Positions 45,510 through 54,004 of a DNA stretch of 64,000 nucleotides are shown in pieces (positions within the stretch are counted from its first letter, which is position 1; the number at the start of each line of letters is the position of its first letter). Made by a program: the position numbers and the translations under genes. Source of the stretch: WRIS01 sp964345475. GTDB lineage: Bacteria; Actinomycetota; Coriobacteriia; Coriobacteriales; Eggerthellaceae. The stretch spans positions 62,001 through 126,000 of the forward strand of contig CAYFQW010000002.1 in NCBI GenBank assembly GCA_964345475.1, given 5' to 3'. Under the pieces are notes generated by a model. It did not search any database. It was not told the origin of the DNA and saw only the letters and a list, made by a program, of their open reading frames with translations.

Positions 45510-45584
45510 GTCCCCATGGTCTAGGGGTTAGGACGTCGCCCTTTCAAGGCGGAAACACGGGTTCGATTCCCGTTGGGGGCACCA
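45510..45584 (+). tRNA. tRNA-Glu(UUC)
   Basis: A 75-nt cloverleaf. The acceptor GTCCCCA pairs with TGGGGGC (one T-G pair), with discriminator A and encoded CCA. The anticodon loop is CTTTCAA (anticodon TTC) and the T-arm GTTCGATTC. It is followed 11 bases on by a strong terminator. Confidence 0.97.
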
Positions 45585-45595
45585 TTTGGATACGT

Positions 45596-45626
45596 AAAAG
45601 CGATGCTTATCTTGCATCGCTTTTTT
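45596..45626 (+). terminator. Rho-independent terminator of tRNA-Glu
   Basis: AAAAGCGATGC (45596-45606) and GCATCGCTTTT (45614-45624) form an 11-bp stem with a 7-base loop. The T-run continues to 45626. Any start codon for the next gene must therefore lie downstream of it. Confidence 0.92.
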
Positions 45627-45651
45627 GTTTTTAAGGCTCCTACATTTTTTT

Positions 45652-47049
45652 ATGAACGTCATACGCTATCATACACGCATGACAGAACATGAAGCAACAT
45701 CTGAAGTAGAACCAGGAATCTGTCATTTGAACGATTCCCTATTGCCTGACGCACAAGACCTTCCACCTCTTTCGTCAGGCAACGATGCTCCCGTGCGCCC
45801 TCTTGTGTGTATAGTTCACGCCTCAGTTGGGTCAGGGCATCGAAGCGCCGCCATTGCTCTAGCAGAAGCTTTTGAGGTATTGAAGACTGCCCCTCCCACG
45901 GATCAGGACCAAGCATGCACCTTCCCTGACGATTACGATATAGAAGTGCTCGACATCCTCGATTTTGGCAGAATTATTTTTGATGGGAATAAAACTGCTT
46001 CTATGTTCACGGGCGCTACTCGCCCTTTCTATGATTTTACCTGGCGATACACTTTCACGGGAAGAACCCTATGGGGAGGCGGCACCGTCTGGTCGCGTGT
46101 CATGTTTCCAAAGTTCACCCAATACATTGCTGACAGAAAACCAATCGCTATCGTATGCACGCATATCACGGCTGCTAACGTCGCAGTTGGAGCCCGCATG
46201 ATAACAGGACATTCCTGCCCCATCGTCTGCGTTCCCACCGATTATGAGATTGAAGGATTTTGGCCCCACCGATTTGCAGATCTCTTCTGTGTTGCTACAG
46301 AAGCAATGGCTGAAACATTGCGCCCCAGAAAGCTGCCCGAGTCCAATATAGCAGTCACAGGCATGCCTACTCGAGATTCTTTCAGAAAAGAGTACGACAA
46401 GGAAGAAACTCGAAATAAACTTGGCCTTCCCCAAGACAAAGTGCTTGCCCTCGTGTTAGCTGGCGCATCTCTCCCTATGCCCTACATCCATATGCGGGAG
46501 ATACTTGACAAAGCCCTTCCCTATTTACAGCAATTCGAAAATTTCCACTTTGTCTTTATTTCCGGCAGCGATGAGGAATATTACGAACATCTGACACGGA
46601 GCTGTACAGATCTCGGCCTGTCAAACACGAGCGTTTTGTCTTATGTAGAAGAGATGGCCCCCCTCATGGCAGCAAGCGACTTGGCAATTTGTAAATCCGG
46701 GGGCTTAACAGTCACCGAATGCCTTTGTGCGCAAACTCCCATGATTCTCTTGGGGAAAACCTACGGCCAAGAAAAGTCTAATAGAGCCATGTTGACTGCT
46801 ACGGGCGCCGCACTGCATGTGACGACGACACGCGAGCTCATCCAGGCCTTACGTCATATCTCTAAGGCCAAAAATAGTCTGAAGGCTATGCTTGTCAACG
46901 GCGAAATACTCCGTCGCCCAGATGCTGCACTCGATATAGCACAAAAAACTCTTATGTTGGCCAACAAAAAGCATGAGACAAAGGGGTCGATTCACAGAAA
47001 GCGCTTTATTTGGCTATACCGGGGTGGAAAGCCTGCTCACACGCGCTAG
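45652..47049 (+). CDS. GT28 glycosyltransferase, MGDG synthase / diacylglycerol glucosyltransferase-like
   Basis: About 465 residues. An N-terminal MGDG_synth-type domain has VHASVGSGHRSAAIALAEAF (about 50-70 from the start). A MurG-like C-terminal domain has VLALVLAGASL, YVEEMAPLMAASDLAICKSGG and LTVTECLCAQTPMILLGKTYGQEKSN. The family adds galactose or glucose from UDP-sugar to diacylglycerol, making membrane glycolipids; the exact sugar is not clear. The start is uncertain: ATG 45652 or 45679, neither with a good ribosome-binding site; a TTG at 45625 lies in the terminator. An Arg/Lys-rich C-terminus may aid membrane contact. Following sequence 47050-47299 holds nothing recognisable. Confidence 0.85.
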   Translation: MNVIRYHTRMTEHEATSEVEPGICHLNDSLLPDAQDLPPLSSGNDAPVRPLVCIVHASVGSGHRSAAIALAEAFEVLKTAPPTDQDQACTFPDDYDIEVLDILDFGRIIFDGNKTASMFTGATRPFYDFTWRYTFTGRTLWGGGTVWSRVMFPKFTQYIADRKPIAIVCTHITAANVAVGARMITGHSCPIVCVPTDYEIEGFWPHRFADLFCVATEAMAETLRPRKLPESNIAVTGMPTRDSFRKEYDKEETRNKLGLPQDKVLALVLAGASLPMPYIHMREILDKALPYLQQFENFHFVFISGSDEEYYEHLTRSCTDLGLSNTSVLSYVEEMAPLMAASDLAICKSGGLTVTECLCAQTPMILLGKTYGQEKSNRAMLTATGAALHVTTTRELIQALRHISKAKNSLKAMLVNGEILRRPDAALDIAQKTLMLANKKHETKGSIHRKRFIWLYRGGKPAHTR

Positions 47050-47299
47050 AATCATGTAACTTCTCAAAAGAGATATTGAATCCTACCGTCAAAGTTCTCT
47101 ATCAAACAAGAACACCTGGGCAACAAAAATACATACACCGGCCCAAAATGACCTAAGCTCCGTTTTAGACATCGGCCTCTTGAAGAGCAAAGCCTGCCAC
47201 CAGCTTACAATTTATCCCCGTTAGGCTAAAGACTCATCGATTATCCAGCGTAAAGAGGGTACTATTTCAAAGTACGCAAGCTCGTCTTGTTTTTGTAAA

Positions 47300-47339
47300 G
47301 TATGCGGCTGCCTGCGTATTTGCAAGCAGGGCACCATAC
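47300..47339 (+). promoter_or_regulatory. Hairpin in the leader of the NifX-like gene
   Basis: GTATG (47300-47304) pairs with CATAC (47335-47339) and, inside, TGCC plus TGC (47309-47315) pairs with GCA and GGGCA (47326-47333) around a single bulged G. The structure ends seven bases before the GAGGAAG ribosome-binding site. Whether it regulates translation is unknown. Confidence 0.3.
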
Positions 47340-47356
47340 ATCGAGGAAGTGATGGG

Positions 47357-47680
47357 ATGAAGATAGCAGTCGCAAGTAAGGGTCTAGAAGTAGCCCCCCA
47401 CTTCGAAAGCTGCACAAACTACAATTGCTACACTGTTCGTAGCGGTAAAATCACAAGCTACGGCAATATGCCTCTGCTGGAACAGCAGAACCTTTCAGTA
47501 CTTGGCCTACTTCGAGAATTAGAGATTGATGTTCTAATCGTTGGTTCTCTTCGTAAGGAATCTCTTGCTTTACTAGAAAAAAATGGGATTATCGTATTGC
47601 AAGAAGCAAAAGGGAGCTCTAAACAAATAGTTGAAGACTATCTCTCGGATACTTTTTTTTCCTGTGATAATTCTTGTTAA
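47357..47680 (+). CDS. NifX/NifB-family (dinitrogenase Fe-Mo cofactor binding-like) protein
   Basis: 107 residues. It starts MKIAVASKGLEVAPHFESC, the family opening in which the HF motif and nearby residues bind a metal-cofactor intermediate. Then come YTVRSGKI, LRELEIDVLIVGSLRKESLALLEKNGI and a C-terminus ending in Cys residues (FFSCDNSC). No nitrogenase or NifB is nearby, so it is one of the orphan members found widely in anaerobes, perhaps in Fe-S or metal handling. GAGGAAG precedes the ATG, and a bidirectional terminator follows. Confidence 0.8.
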   Translation: MKIAVASKGLEVAPHFESCTNYNCYTVRSGKITSYGNMPLLEQQNLSVLGLLRELEIDVLIVGSLRKESLALLEKNGIIVLQEAKGSSKQIVEDYLSDTFFSCDNSC

Positions 47681-47698
47681 ACACTTTGAAGCTGAATC

Positions 47699-47729
47699 AA
47701 AAAAGCCGTCGAGCACTCGACGGCTTTTT
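47699..47729. terminator. Bidirectional Rho-independent terminator
   Basis: GCCGTCGA (47705-47712) and TCGACGGC (47717-47724) form an 8-bp stem with a four-base loop, extended by flanking A and T runs on both sides. It serves both the NifX-like gene from the left and rplT from the right. Confidence 0.95.
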
Positions 47730-47747
47730 AATTTTATCAATAAAAGT

Positions 47748-48101
47748 CTAAAGAGCCTTTTTGGCAATATCTGTGACTGCTGCAAAAGCCTCAGGATCGT
47801 GCACTGCCATATCTGCAAGCACCTTGCGATCAAGCTGGACCCCTGCTTTTCTAAGCCCGTTCATGAACACGGAATACGAAAGACCGTTAATTCGTGCAGC
47901 GGCGTTAATGCGCGTAATCCATAGACGGCGAATTTCGCGTTTTTTGTTTCGACGATCGCGATATACATATTGAAGCGAATGTTGAACCTGCTCTTTTGCT
48001 GCGCGATAAGAGCGAGATTTTGCACCATAGTAACCTTTGGCCTGGCCAAGAACGGTGCGACGTTTTTTATGGGCGGTAACCGCACGTTTCATACGTGGCA
48101 T
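47748..48101 (-). CDS. rplT: 50S ribosomal protein L20
   Basis: 117 residues, full length. It begins PRMKRAVTAHKKRRTVLGQAKGYYGAKSRSYRAAKEQ, the basic rRNA-binding N-terminus, and continues LWITRINAAARINGLSYS. L20 binds 23S rRNA early in assembly and in other bacteria represses its own operon by binding the leader. It is the last gene of infC-rpmI-rplT and ends at the bidirectional terminator. Confidence 0.98.
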   Translation of the reverse strand: MPRMKRAVTAHKKRRTVLGQAKGYYGAKSRSYRAAKEQVQHSLQYVYRDRRNKKREIRRLWITRINAAARINGLSYSVFMNGLRKAGVQLDRKVLADMAVHDPEAFAAVTDIAKKAL

Positions 48102-48119
48102 AGTTCACCAATTCCTTCC

Positions 48120-48317
48120 TTAGCGAAGTCCTAAATTACGGGCTACTGCTTTTTGATCGGCTTTTGAAATTTCAGTTTCATGACGGAAATTACGTTTACG
48201 CTTTTGGCTTTTTTTCTCCAAAATATGGCTTGAACCCTGCTTGGCACGCATAATCTTCCCGGAACCAGTAATACGGAACCGTTTAGCAGTGCCGCGATGG
48301 GTCTTCATTTTTGGCAT
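48120..48317 (-). CDS. rpmI: 50S ribosomal protein L35
   Basis: 65 residues. PKMKTHRGTAKRFRITGSGKI is the family start, followed by the basic SHILEKKSQKRKRNFRHETE segment. It sits 18 bp from infC and 18 bp from rplT in the canonical infC-rpmI-rplT order. Confidence 0.98.
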   Translation of the reverse strand: MPKMKTHRGTAKRFRITGSGKIMRAKQGSSHILEKKSQKRKRNFRHETEISKADQKAVARNLGLR

Positions 48318-48335
48318 GTTTCTTCCTTTCGTTCC

Positions 48336-48905
48336 TTACTCTGCTTTACTTGCAGCATCTTTATTGTCAGCCTCTTTTTTCTTTTTCGTGCTGTGTGATA
48401 GAGGCGATATCAACATATGCATATTGCGACCTTCCATTTTGGGCTGATTCTCTATAATCGCAATATCTTTTAAATCATCTGCCAATCGCTCAAGAATATT
48501 CAAGCCCTGTTCAGGATGGGCCATTTCTCTTCCGCGAAACATGATGGTAATTTTTACTTTGTTGTTCGCTTTCAAAAAACGCAGTATGTGATTCTTTTTG
48601 GTTGTGTAGTCCCCAATATCAATCTTGGGACGAAATTTCATTTCCTTCGTTTCAATCTTGCTTTGGTTTTTACGGGCTTGCTTTGCCTTGATAGCCTGAT
48701 CGTACTTAAATTTGCCGTAATCCATTATTCTGCACACCACAGGATCTGAATTAGGCGATATCTCAACCAAATCATAGCCTTCTTCATCAGCTATGCGCTG
48801 CGCCTCACCTATACTGACAACACCCATCTGTGTTCCATCAAAGGTAATCAAGCGACATTCCTTCACAGTAATCTCTTCATTGAGCCGAGGCTCTTGAGTA
48901 GCTAT
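48336..48905 (-). CDS. infC: Translation initiation factor IF-3, likely AUA start
   Basis: About 189 residues. The N-domain has QEPRLNEEITVKECRLI and the linker KARKNQSKIETKEMKFRPKID. The C-domain with RGREMAHPEQG is IF-3-typical, so identity is certain. For the start, the minus strand has GGAGG at 48918-48914, then eight bases and ATA at 48905. The only conventional codon near is a GTG at 48914, which overlaps the Shine-Dalgarno and cannot use it. IF-3 genes in other bacteria start with AUU, AUC or AUA so that IF-3 represses its own translation; this gene fits that pattern. Confidence 0.93.
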   Translation of the reverse strand: MATQEPRLNEEITVKECRLITFDGTQMGVVSIGEAQRIADEEGYDLVEISPNSDPVVCRIMDYGKFKYDQAIKAKQARKNQSKIETKEMKFRPKIDIGDYTTKKNHILRFLKANNKVKITIMFRGREMAHPEQGLNILERLADDLKDIAIIENQPKMEGRNMHMLISPLSHSTKKKKEADNKDAASKAE

Positions 48906-48952
48906 TGCGTCCACCTCCTCTACTGATGCCCTCCAGGCATCTGCTTAACAAT

Positions 48953-48982
48953 AAAAAAACCCGCAGCACCTGTCTACGAGTC
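48953..48982 (-). promoter_or_regulatory. Attenuator-type hairpin in the infC leader
   Basis: On the minus strand GACTCGTAG (48974-48982) pairs with CTGCGGGTT (48958-48966) as a 9-bp stem including G-U pairs, loop of seven, followed by a T-run (48953-48959). It lies about 40 bases before the Shine-Dalgarno, so it would end transcription before infC. Other hairpins lie on either side: GATGCC/GGCATC (48925-48941), whose loop contains TGGAG, and a GAGGCTTTAAGCCTC palindrome near 49060. This resembles the L20-type leader control known in Firmicutes. 48983-49220 contains no gene. Confidence 0.6.
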
Positions 48983-49220
48983 ACATACAAATATTAGCGC
49001 ATTGCTTCATATTCCAGTAACCCATCAGCAGCCGAAGCGCCAAATCAGGCGGAGGCTTAAAGCCTCTCTTGTTTTCACAAGCTGAAGTGTAGCACAAGTA
49101 GTGGAAGGTCCCTATAAAAATCCATAGATATTCTTCCCACACAGACTTGCCACGCTAAAAAACTCAACCCCACGTACGCTGAGCGCCTCATGCCCTTATA
49201 TATCTGCGAGCTATAGCAGC

Positions 49221-50300
49221 CTAGCTTTCTGTACCCCCTGCTTCTTCGTTTTCACCTTCATCGGGAGGCACAGGCAGCATGGAGTCAAGCTTTCCAAAAT
49301 AAATAGATATTTGACGGATAGTCTTTTTTGCGTCATCGGAGGCATTTGCAGCGCTGTAGTCAAAGCGGAGTTGAGCCGACCATTGGTAGTCAACACCATC
49401 TTGCTGAACATCTCCTTGAAAGGAGTACTTTTGTTCAACAAGAGTCTTGCCATCTGACGCAAATTCTGAGTACAGGCTTTTGTCTTCAGGCAGTACAAAG
49501 ACGTCTGATGAAACTGTCAACCCTGCTTCAGCAAATACCTTCTCAAGCGCCTGTTCTTCTACAAGGGTCTTAGAAAATGTATCGCCACTAAAACCGAGGG
49601 AAAGTACGGGTGCCGTATATCCTACCGCAATAACGTAGCCATCTTCATCGAGATCGAGATACACGGTGGGCGTTCCAGATAAAGAATCTCCTGGTTCATC
49701 TGTGAGGGCAAGTTTCACACTTTTCTTGATTTGGCTATCTGCTTCATTCACCTCAGAGCTTGATTGTACCGCTGCCCCTCTTCCAATCGATTCAAGGGCT
49801 TCGTCTTGGCTCAGGCCTATAACGGCAACGAGGTCAGGTGCCTCAATTTTCTTCTCTATACTATCACTTGACTCATGTAAGTCTCCCTCGAGGAGCTTAT
49901 CGACGTCTTTTGAGCCCAACTGCTGACTCGCTTGATTTTGAGCCTCAGTAAAAAGCTGATACGAAAAATAAGAGAGAGCCGCAATGAGCAGCAAAACAAG
50001 CGTGATAACAACGAGAAGAACGCGTCTCATGCGGCGTGATTTCTTTTGTGCAAGAGTAAGACGCTTTTTTTTCCCACTTTTGTCTGCTTGCTTTTCTAAG
50101 AGGACCTCCGTCCGTGCATGCTTCCCTGAAGACACATCTTTTTTCAGGACGGACTCCTTATCGCTACCGTCTACCCCTATGTCGGGTGTCGATGCATCGT
50201 TGCTTGTCGGTTCCTTGCATATTGAATCATCTGCTGATGAATCGTTTGCTGTTGAGGTTTCCAAAATATCCGTGTCCTCACCGTTCGTATGTTTTGACAT
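49221..50300 (-). CDS. Single-pass membrane protein with large extracytoplasmic domain, unknown
   Basis: 359 residues. A hydrophilic, acidic N-terminal part (about 1-70) is followed by a basic stop (KKKRLTLAQKKSRRMRR), one transmembrane segment (VLLVVITLVLLLIAALSYFSY, about 94-114) and an external part of about 245 residues. In it, DLVAVIGLSQDEALESIGRGA (about 163-183) recalls PASTA or SH3-like extracellular repeats, but I cannot confirm that. The tail is Glu/Gly rich. It lies just before a second small membrane protein (50376-50720) on the same strand. Function unknown; it is not a standard enzyme. Confidence 0.7.
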   Translation of the reverse strand: MSKHTNGEDTDILETSTANDSSADDSICKEPTSNDASTPDIGVDGSDKESVLKKDVSSGKHARTEVLLEKQADKSGKKKRLTLAQKKSRRMRRVLLVVITLVLLLIAALSYFSYQLFTEAQNQASQQLGSKDVDKLLEGDLHESSDSIEKKIEAPDLVAVIGLSQDEALESIGRGAAVQSSSEVNEADSQIKKSVKLALTDEPGDSLSGTPTVYLDLDEDGYVIAVGYTAPVLSLGFSGDTFSKTLVEEQALEKVFAEAGLTVSSDVFVLPEDKSLYSEFASDGKTLVEQKYSFQGDVQQDGVDYQWSAQLRFDYSAANASDDAKKTIRQISIYFGKLDSMLPVPPDEGENEEAGGTES

Positions 50301-50375
50301 CCCCTACACCTCCCAAACAGGAGTTTTAAGGCCTAAGCCTGTTTTTGAGTTCTTGTTCAAAATACTTTCTGCCTT

Positions 50376-50720
50376 CTAGAGATTTACAAAATACAAAAAC
50401 AAAGCGACTGCAAGCAAAACCAAAGCGCTCAATATGATAACAATTCTGATTTTAGGAGATGGCCCAGTTTCGTTCAGCTCGTTCAGTGTTGTCGTTCTAC
50501 AATCATCACTATCTGCCTCTTTTTTAGAAGGCCTTGAAAGCGATTCACTCTGTTCGCCGACATCCGCCGTAGAGGCCTCTTTTTCAAAATATGCTGTCTC
50601 GGGACGCTCGTTGTGCAGCTTACCCGCATGCTCATCTTTACGCGCTCCGACCCGAATAACAAGCTCATCATCTTCATGCGAATCAACTGAGATGATAGAA
50701 AAGCCTCCGCCTCTGCTCAT
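50376..50720 (-). CDS. Small C-terminally anchored membrane protein, unknown
   Basis: 114 residues. A charged cytoplasmic part of about 85 residues (HEDDELVIRVGARKDEHAGK at the start, then acidic, Ser-rich) precedes one C-terminal transmembrane helix (IVIILSALVLLAVALFLYF, about 93-111). Ribosome-binding site AAAGGA eight bases upstream. It is about 75 bp upstream of the 359-residue membrane protein on the same strand and could be its operon partner. I recognise no family. Confidence 0.65.
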   Translation of the reverse strand: MSRGGGFSIISVDSHEDDELVIRVGARKDEHAGKLHNERPETAYFEKEASTADVGEQSESLSRPSKKEADSDDCRTTTLNELNETGPSPKIRIVIILSALVLLAVALFLYFVNL

Positions 50721-50814
50721 AAAGCCATCCTTTCACTTCAGACGCCATTATAAATGAAAGCGTCAATAGGGCCGATGCTTTCAGATAATATCCATTCTGA
50801 AGACTTGAGAATAC

Positions 50815-50843
50815 TTGCAGGTTTTTTTGGTATGCTAGTGCAT
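50815..50843 (+). promoter_or_regulatory. Extended -10 promoter of the M16C protease
   Basis: TGGTATGCT (50828-50836) is an extended -10 element, with TTGAGA or TTGCAG upstream at imperfect spacing. Transcription would begin near 50843, after the in-frame ATG at 50832, so translation has to start later. Confidence 0.4.
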
Positions 50844-50867
50844 AAAAGAATTGAAAGGCGGTATACC

Positions 50868-53804
50868 TTGCATTGTCGTTGTTGCACAGCCCCAGGTCCT
50901 CAAAGACCAAAATTAAAACTGGGAACACGAATCCATGGATTCAAAATTACAAGCCAGGAAGAGATTCCTGAACTTGAGGGGACCGTCCATGTAATGAAAC
51001 ACGAAAAAAGTGGCGCCCGTCTCATGTATCTCGAAACATCCGACCAAAACAAAGCGTTTGCCATAGGGTTCAAGACGCCTCCAGCCGACAGCACGGGAGT
51101 CTTCCATATCCTTGAGCATTCTGTTTTATGCGGTTCTGAAAAGTTCCCTGTTAAAGAGCCTTTTGTAACTCTCTTGAAAAGCTCCATGCAAACATTTCTT
51201 AACGCTATGACGTTCCCCGACAAGACGCTCTACCCTGTTGCGAGTACTAATGAAAAAGATCTGCTCAATTTAATGGATGTCTATCTAGACGCTGTTTTGC
51301 ATCCCTTGATATATCAGAAAAAAGCAACCTTCGACCAGGAAGGCTGGCACTACGAACTTGATGACACCTCGGGTGAGTTGCTGTACAACGGTGTCGTTTT
51401 CAATGAGATGAAGGGGGCCCTCTCAGACTCAAGCAGTGTTTTGTACGATCTCCTTATGGAATCTCTTTTCCCTGATACGACGTATCGGCATGAATCCGGT
51501 GGCGATCCGAACAAAATACCTGAGCTTAGTTACGAGGAGTTTCTCGATGCCCATAGACGCCATTATCGTCTAGACAACAGCTACATCGTCTTGTATGGAG
51601 ATATGGGTCTCCTTGCCCAGCTTGAACTCATTAACTCCTACTATGCATCGATAGATCAAAACAGCGTTGGCTCACCTAATCCCCTCGTTCTTCAGGAACC
51701 ACTTATTGCACCAAATGTAGTAAGGGAAATGACAACCAGCCCTGAAAATGCTTGCTTGGGGCTTGCCTATGTTGCTGGAACAATTCACGACCGGAAGCGC
51801 GTTATCGCCCTTGGCATACTTCTAGATGCCTTGATGGGAAGTAATGAAGCTCCCCTCAAGAGAGCGCTTCTCGATACAGGCCTTGCAGGAGACTTCCAGG
51901 CTCATCTAGCAAGCGGACAGCTGCAGCCTGTCGTCATGATAGAGGCCCGAGACAGTAAAGGATCGAACTCCGAGCAACTAAGCAAAGAAGTCGACCGGAT
52001 CTTGACTAAGCTTGTGGAAGATGGGATAAACCCTGCCCAGCTTGAGGCCTCGCTTTCAAGAGCAGAGTTTGACAACAGAGAGCGTGATTACGGTGTGGCT
52101 GATGGCGTAGTGCTTGCCATGCAGGCACTTGCCGGTTGGTTATATGACGACTCACTTTCTACTGCCTATCTTCAATACGAAACCGCTTTTGCTGAGCTTC
52201 GGGAAGACATCCATGAAGGTTATTTTGAAGAGCTATTGCAAAATGTATTCCTTGACTCCACCCATAGGGCTCAGGCCGAAATTAAGCCCGCGCCCGCGGC
52301 TGACATCACTCCAGAGATTGAGCGATTGCGCGATATCAAGAAGACGCTTTCGGAGGAAAATCTTCAAGAACTTGTTAAAAATACTGAAGAGCTGCAATAT
52401 ATGCAAACACAAGAAGACAGCCCCGAGGCACTTGCAACCTTGCCGTCGCTCTTGCTCAGCGATGTCTCTGGATTTACGCCTGATCCAGCGTATTATTTTG
52501 ACGAACACGCAAATTTACCCTGCCTGCGTCATACCGTGCCGACTCGCGGAATAAATTATTCGTACCACTATTTCACTTTAGATACCCTCAACTACGAGGA
52601 TCTCCCCTATGTTGGTCTTCTGATACGCCTACTTGGTAAATTAGACACTGAAAAACATACTGCAGTAGAACTCGATCAGCTGATTCAATCTCGCTTAGGG
52701 GCCTTGAACTTCTTTACAGAAACCTATTCAAACGATGCGAATATAGAGGATCTAAACCCAAAGCTTGTAGTTTCTGCCAGTTCTCTCTCAGAAAACATCG
52801 CTGATCTCGTCGATATACCGCGAGAGATTTGGTCCTCAACCGATTTCAGCAATACTGACAAAATATTTGACATTATTCAGCAAAACAGGCTTGCTCTCGA
52901 GCAAGACTTCATTAATGCTGGCCACAGTGCTGCGCTCTCACGTAGCGCCTCGTACTATACGCCAGCTGCTCAAATTTCTCAGCAAATATCCGGGGTCGAC
53001 TTCTATCTATTTTTAAAAGATCTCATTCCTCACTATCACGACAAAAAAGCTGAGGTTGTTGACCGTTTAAAAAGCATATGCCACAAAGTATTTTCTACAA
53101 AAGGCACTGTCGTCAGTTTTACTGGCAATGCGGATGATTATGAGAAATATTGGGAGCACTCGCACAATCTATTGCTTTCTTCTTTCGAGGACAATGATGC
53201 TCTTAAGCTCCCCCCTCTTCAAAAAAAAGGCGAAGCTTTTATCATCCCGAGCGATGTTAGCTTTGCCTCTCTCGGATACGATAGAAGACTTCTACATATC
53301 CCGTATTCAGGAACTTGGCCCATGATAAACAGAATCCTTTCGTACGATTATCTCTGGAACGAGATCCGCGTCAAGGGCGGAGCTTATGGCGCTGGATTCA
53401 AATCCGGACGGACGGGCGGATTGCAATTCTACTCATATCGTGACCCAAACCTCGATTCGACGCTTCAGTGCTTCAAGGATACGGCAGGTTGGCTGTCGGG
53501 CATAGAGCTTGACGAAGAAGCTTTACGTGGATACATAATAAGCACCCTTGCTGGTTTTGATAATCCAAAAAAACCTCGGGAAATAGCAAGGAGACAGGTG
53601 GCAGATTTTTTCAGCCATGCGAAGCCTAACTGGCTGGAAAAACTCCGGAATGAGGTTCTCGAAACCACAAGCGAAGATCTTAAAAACCTATCTTCTGTTT
53701 TTGATGATCTTGCGGAAAAAAATATGGCCTGTGTTTTCGGGAGTGAAAAAATCCTCTCTCAGTCTCGAAGCGATCTTAAGGTAATCAATCTGTTCAACTC
53801 GTAA
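50868..53804 (+). CDS. M16C metalloprotease (PreP-like presequence/peptide protease)
   Basis: About 978 residues, the length of PreP/Cym1. The inverted zinc motif HxxEH is in HILEHSVLCGSEKF (about residue 80 from the chosen start), followed by PFVTLLKSSMQTFLNAMT. The enzyme degrades free peptides in a closed chamber. The C-terminal half has family elements such as IRVKGGAYGAGF. The start is not certain: AAAGGCGGTATACC precedes a TTG at 50868, which gives the family-like N-terminus and follows the predicted promoter; ATGs at 50754 and 50832 lie upstream of the -10 or within it. It diverges from the 114-residue membrane protein. Confidence 0.88.
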   Translation: MHCRCCTAPGPQRPKLKLGTRIHGFKITSQEEIPELEGTVHVMKHEKSGARLMYLETSDQNKAFAIGFKTPPADSTGVFHILEHSVLCGSEKFPVKEPFVTLLKSSMQTFLNAMTFPDKTLYPVASTNEKDLLNLMDVYLDAVLHPLIYQKKATFDQEGWHYELDDTSGELLYNGVVFNEMKGALSDSSSVLYDLLMESLFPDTTYRHESGGDPNKIPELSYEEFLDAHRRHYRLDNSYIVLYGDMGLLAQLELINSYYASIDQNSVGSPNPLVLQEPLIAPNVVREMTTSPENACLGLAYVAGTIHDRKRVIALGILLDALMGSNEAPLKRALLDTGLAGDFQAHLASGQLQPVVMIEARDSKGSNSEQLSKEVDRILTKLVEDGINPAQLEASLSRAEFDNRERDYGVADGVVLAMQALAGWLYDDSLSTAYLQYETAFAELREDIHEGYFEELLQNVFLDSTHRAQAEIKPAPAADITPEIERLRDIKKTLSEENLQELVKNTEELQYMQTQEDSPEALATLPSLLLSDVSGFTPDPAYYFDEHANLPCLRHTVPTRGINYSYHYFTLDTLNYEDLPYVGLLIRLLGKLDTEKHTAVELDQLIQSRLGALNFFTETYSNDANIEDLNPKLVVSASSLSENIADLVDIPREIWSSTDFSNTDKIFDIIQQNRLALEQDFINAGHSAALSRSASYYTPAAQISQQISGVDFYLFLKDLIPHYHDKKAEVVDRLKSICHKVFSTKGTVVSFTGNADDYEKYWEHSHNLLLSSFEDNDALKLPPLQKKGEAFIIPSDVSFASLGYDRRLLHIPYSGTWPMINRILSYDYLWNEIRVKGGAYGAGFKSGRTGGLQFYSYRDPNLDSTLQCFKDTAGWLSGIELDEEALRGYIISTLAGFDNPKKPREIARRQVADFFSHAKPNWLEKLRNEVLETTSEDLKNLSSVFDDLAEKNMACVFGSEKILSQSRSDLKVINLFNS

Positions 53805-54004
53805 GCTGAGCAGAGCGGTATAACTTGTTGGAAAAAAGTACGCTGAAAATACGTAGGAACCGCCCTCCTTGTTTTTCAATACCCTATTTCATCCAATAAG
53901 CATTACAATTAAGGGATACAAGATGATTCATCCGCTTTGGATGGAATGGGGCTGCTAGAAGCCTCCATAGTACTAACGATGTCTATGCAAGTTTGGAGTA
54001 ACAT

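Noticed and set aside
45625..45651. TTG start for the GT28 glycosyltransferase at 45625
   Set aside because: It is inside the T-run of the tRNA-Glu terminator and has no ribosome-binding site.
47357..47680. Nitrogen fixation gene cluster suggested by the NifX-like protein
   Set aside because: No nifH, nifD, nifK or nifB nearby; orphan NifX-like proteins are common in anaerobes.
50325..50350. AGGC/GCCT hairpin followed by T-run on the plus strand
   Set aside because: Both neighbouring genes are on the minus strand, so there is no transcript for it to end; the stem is only 4 bp.
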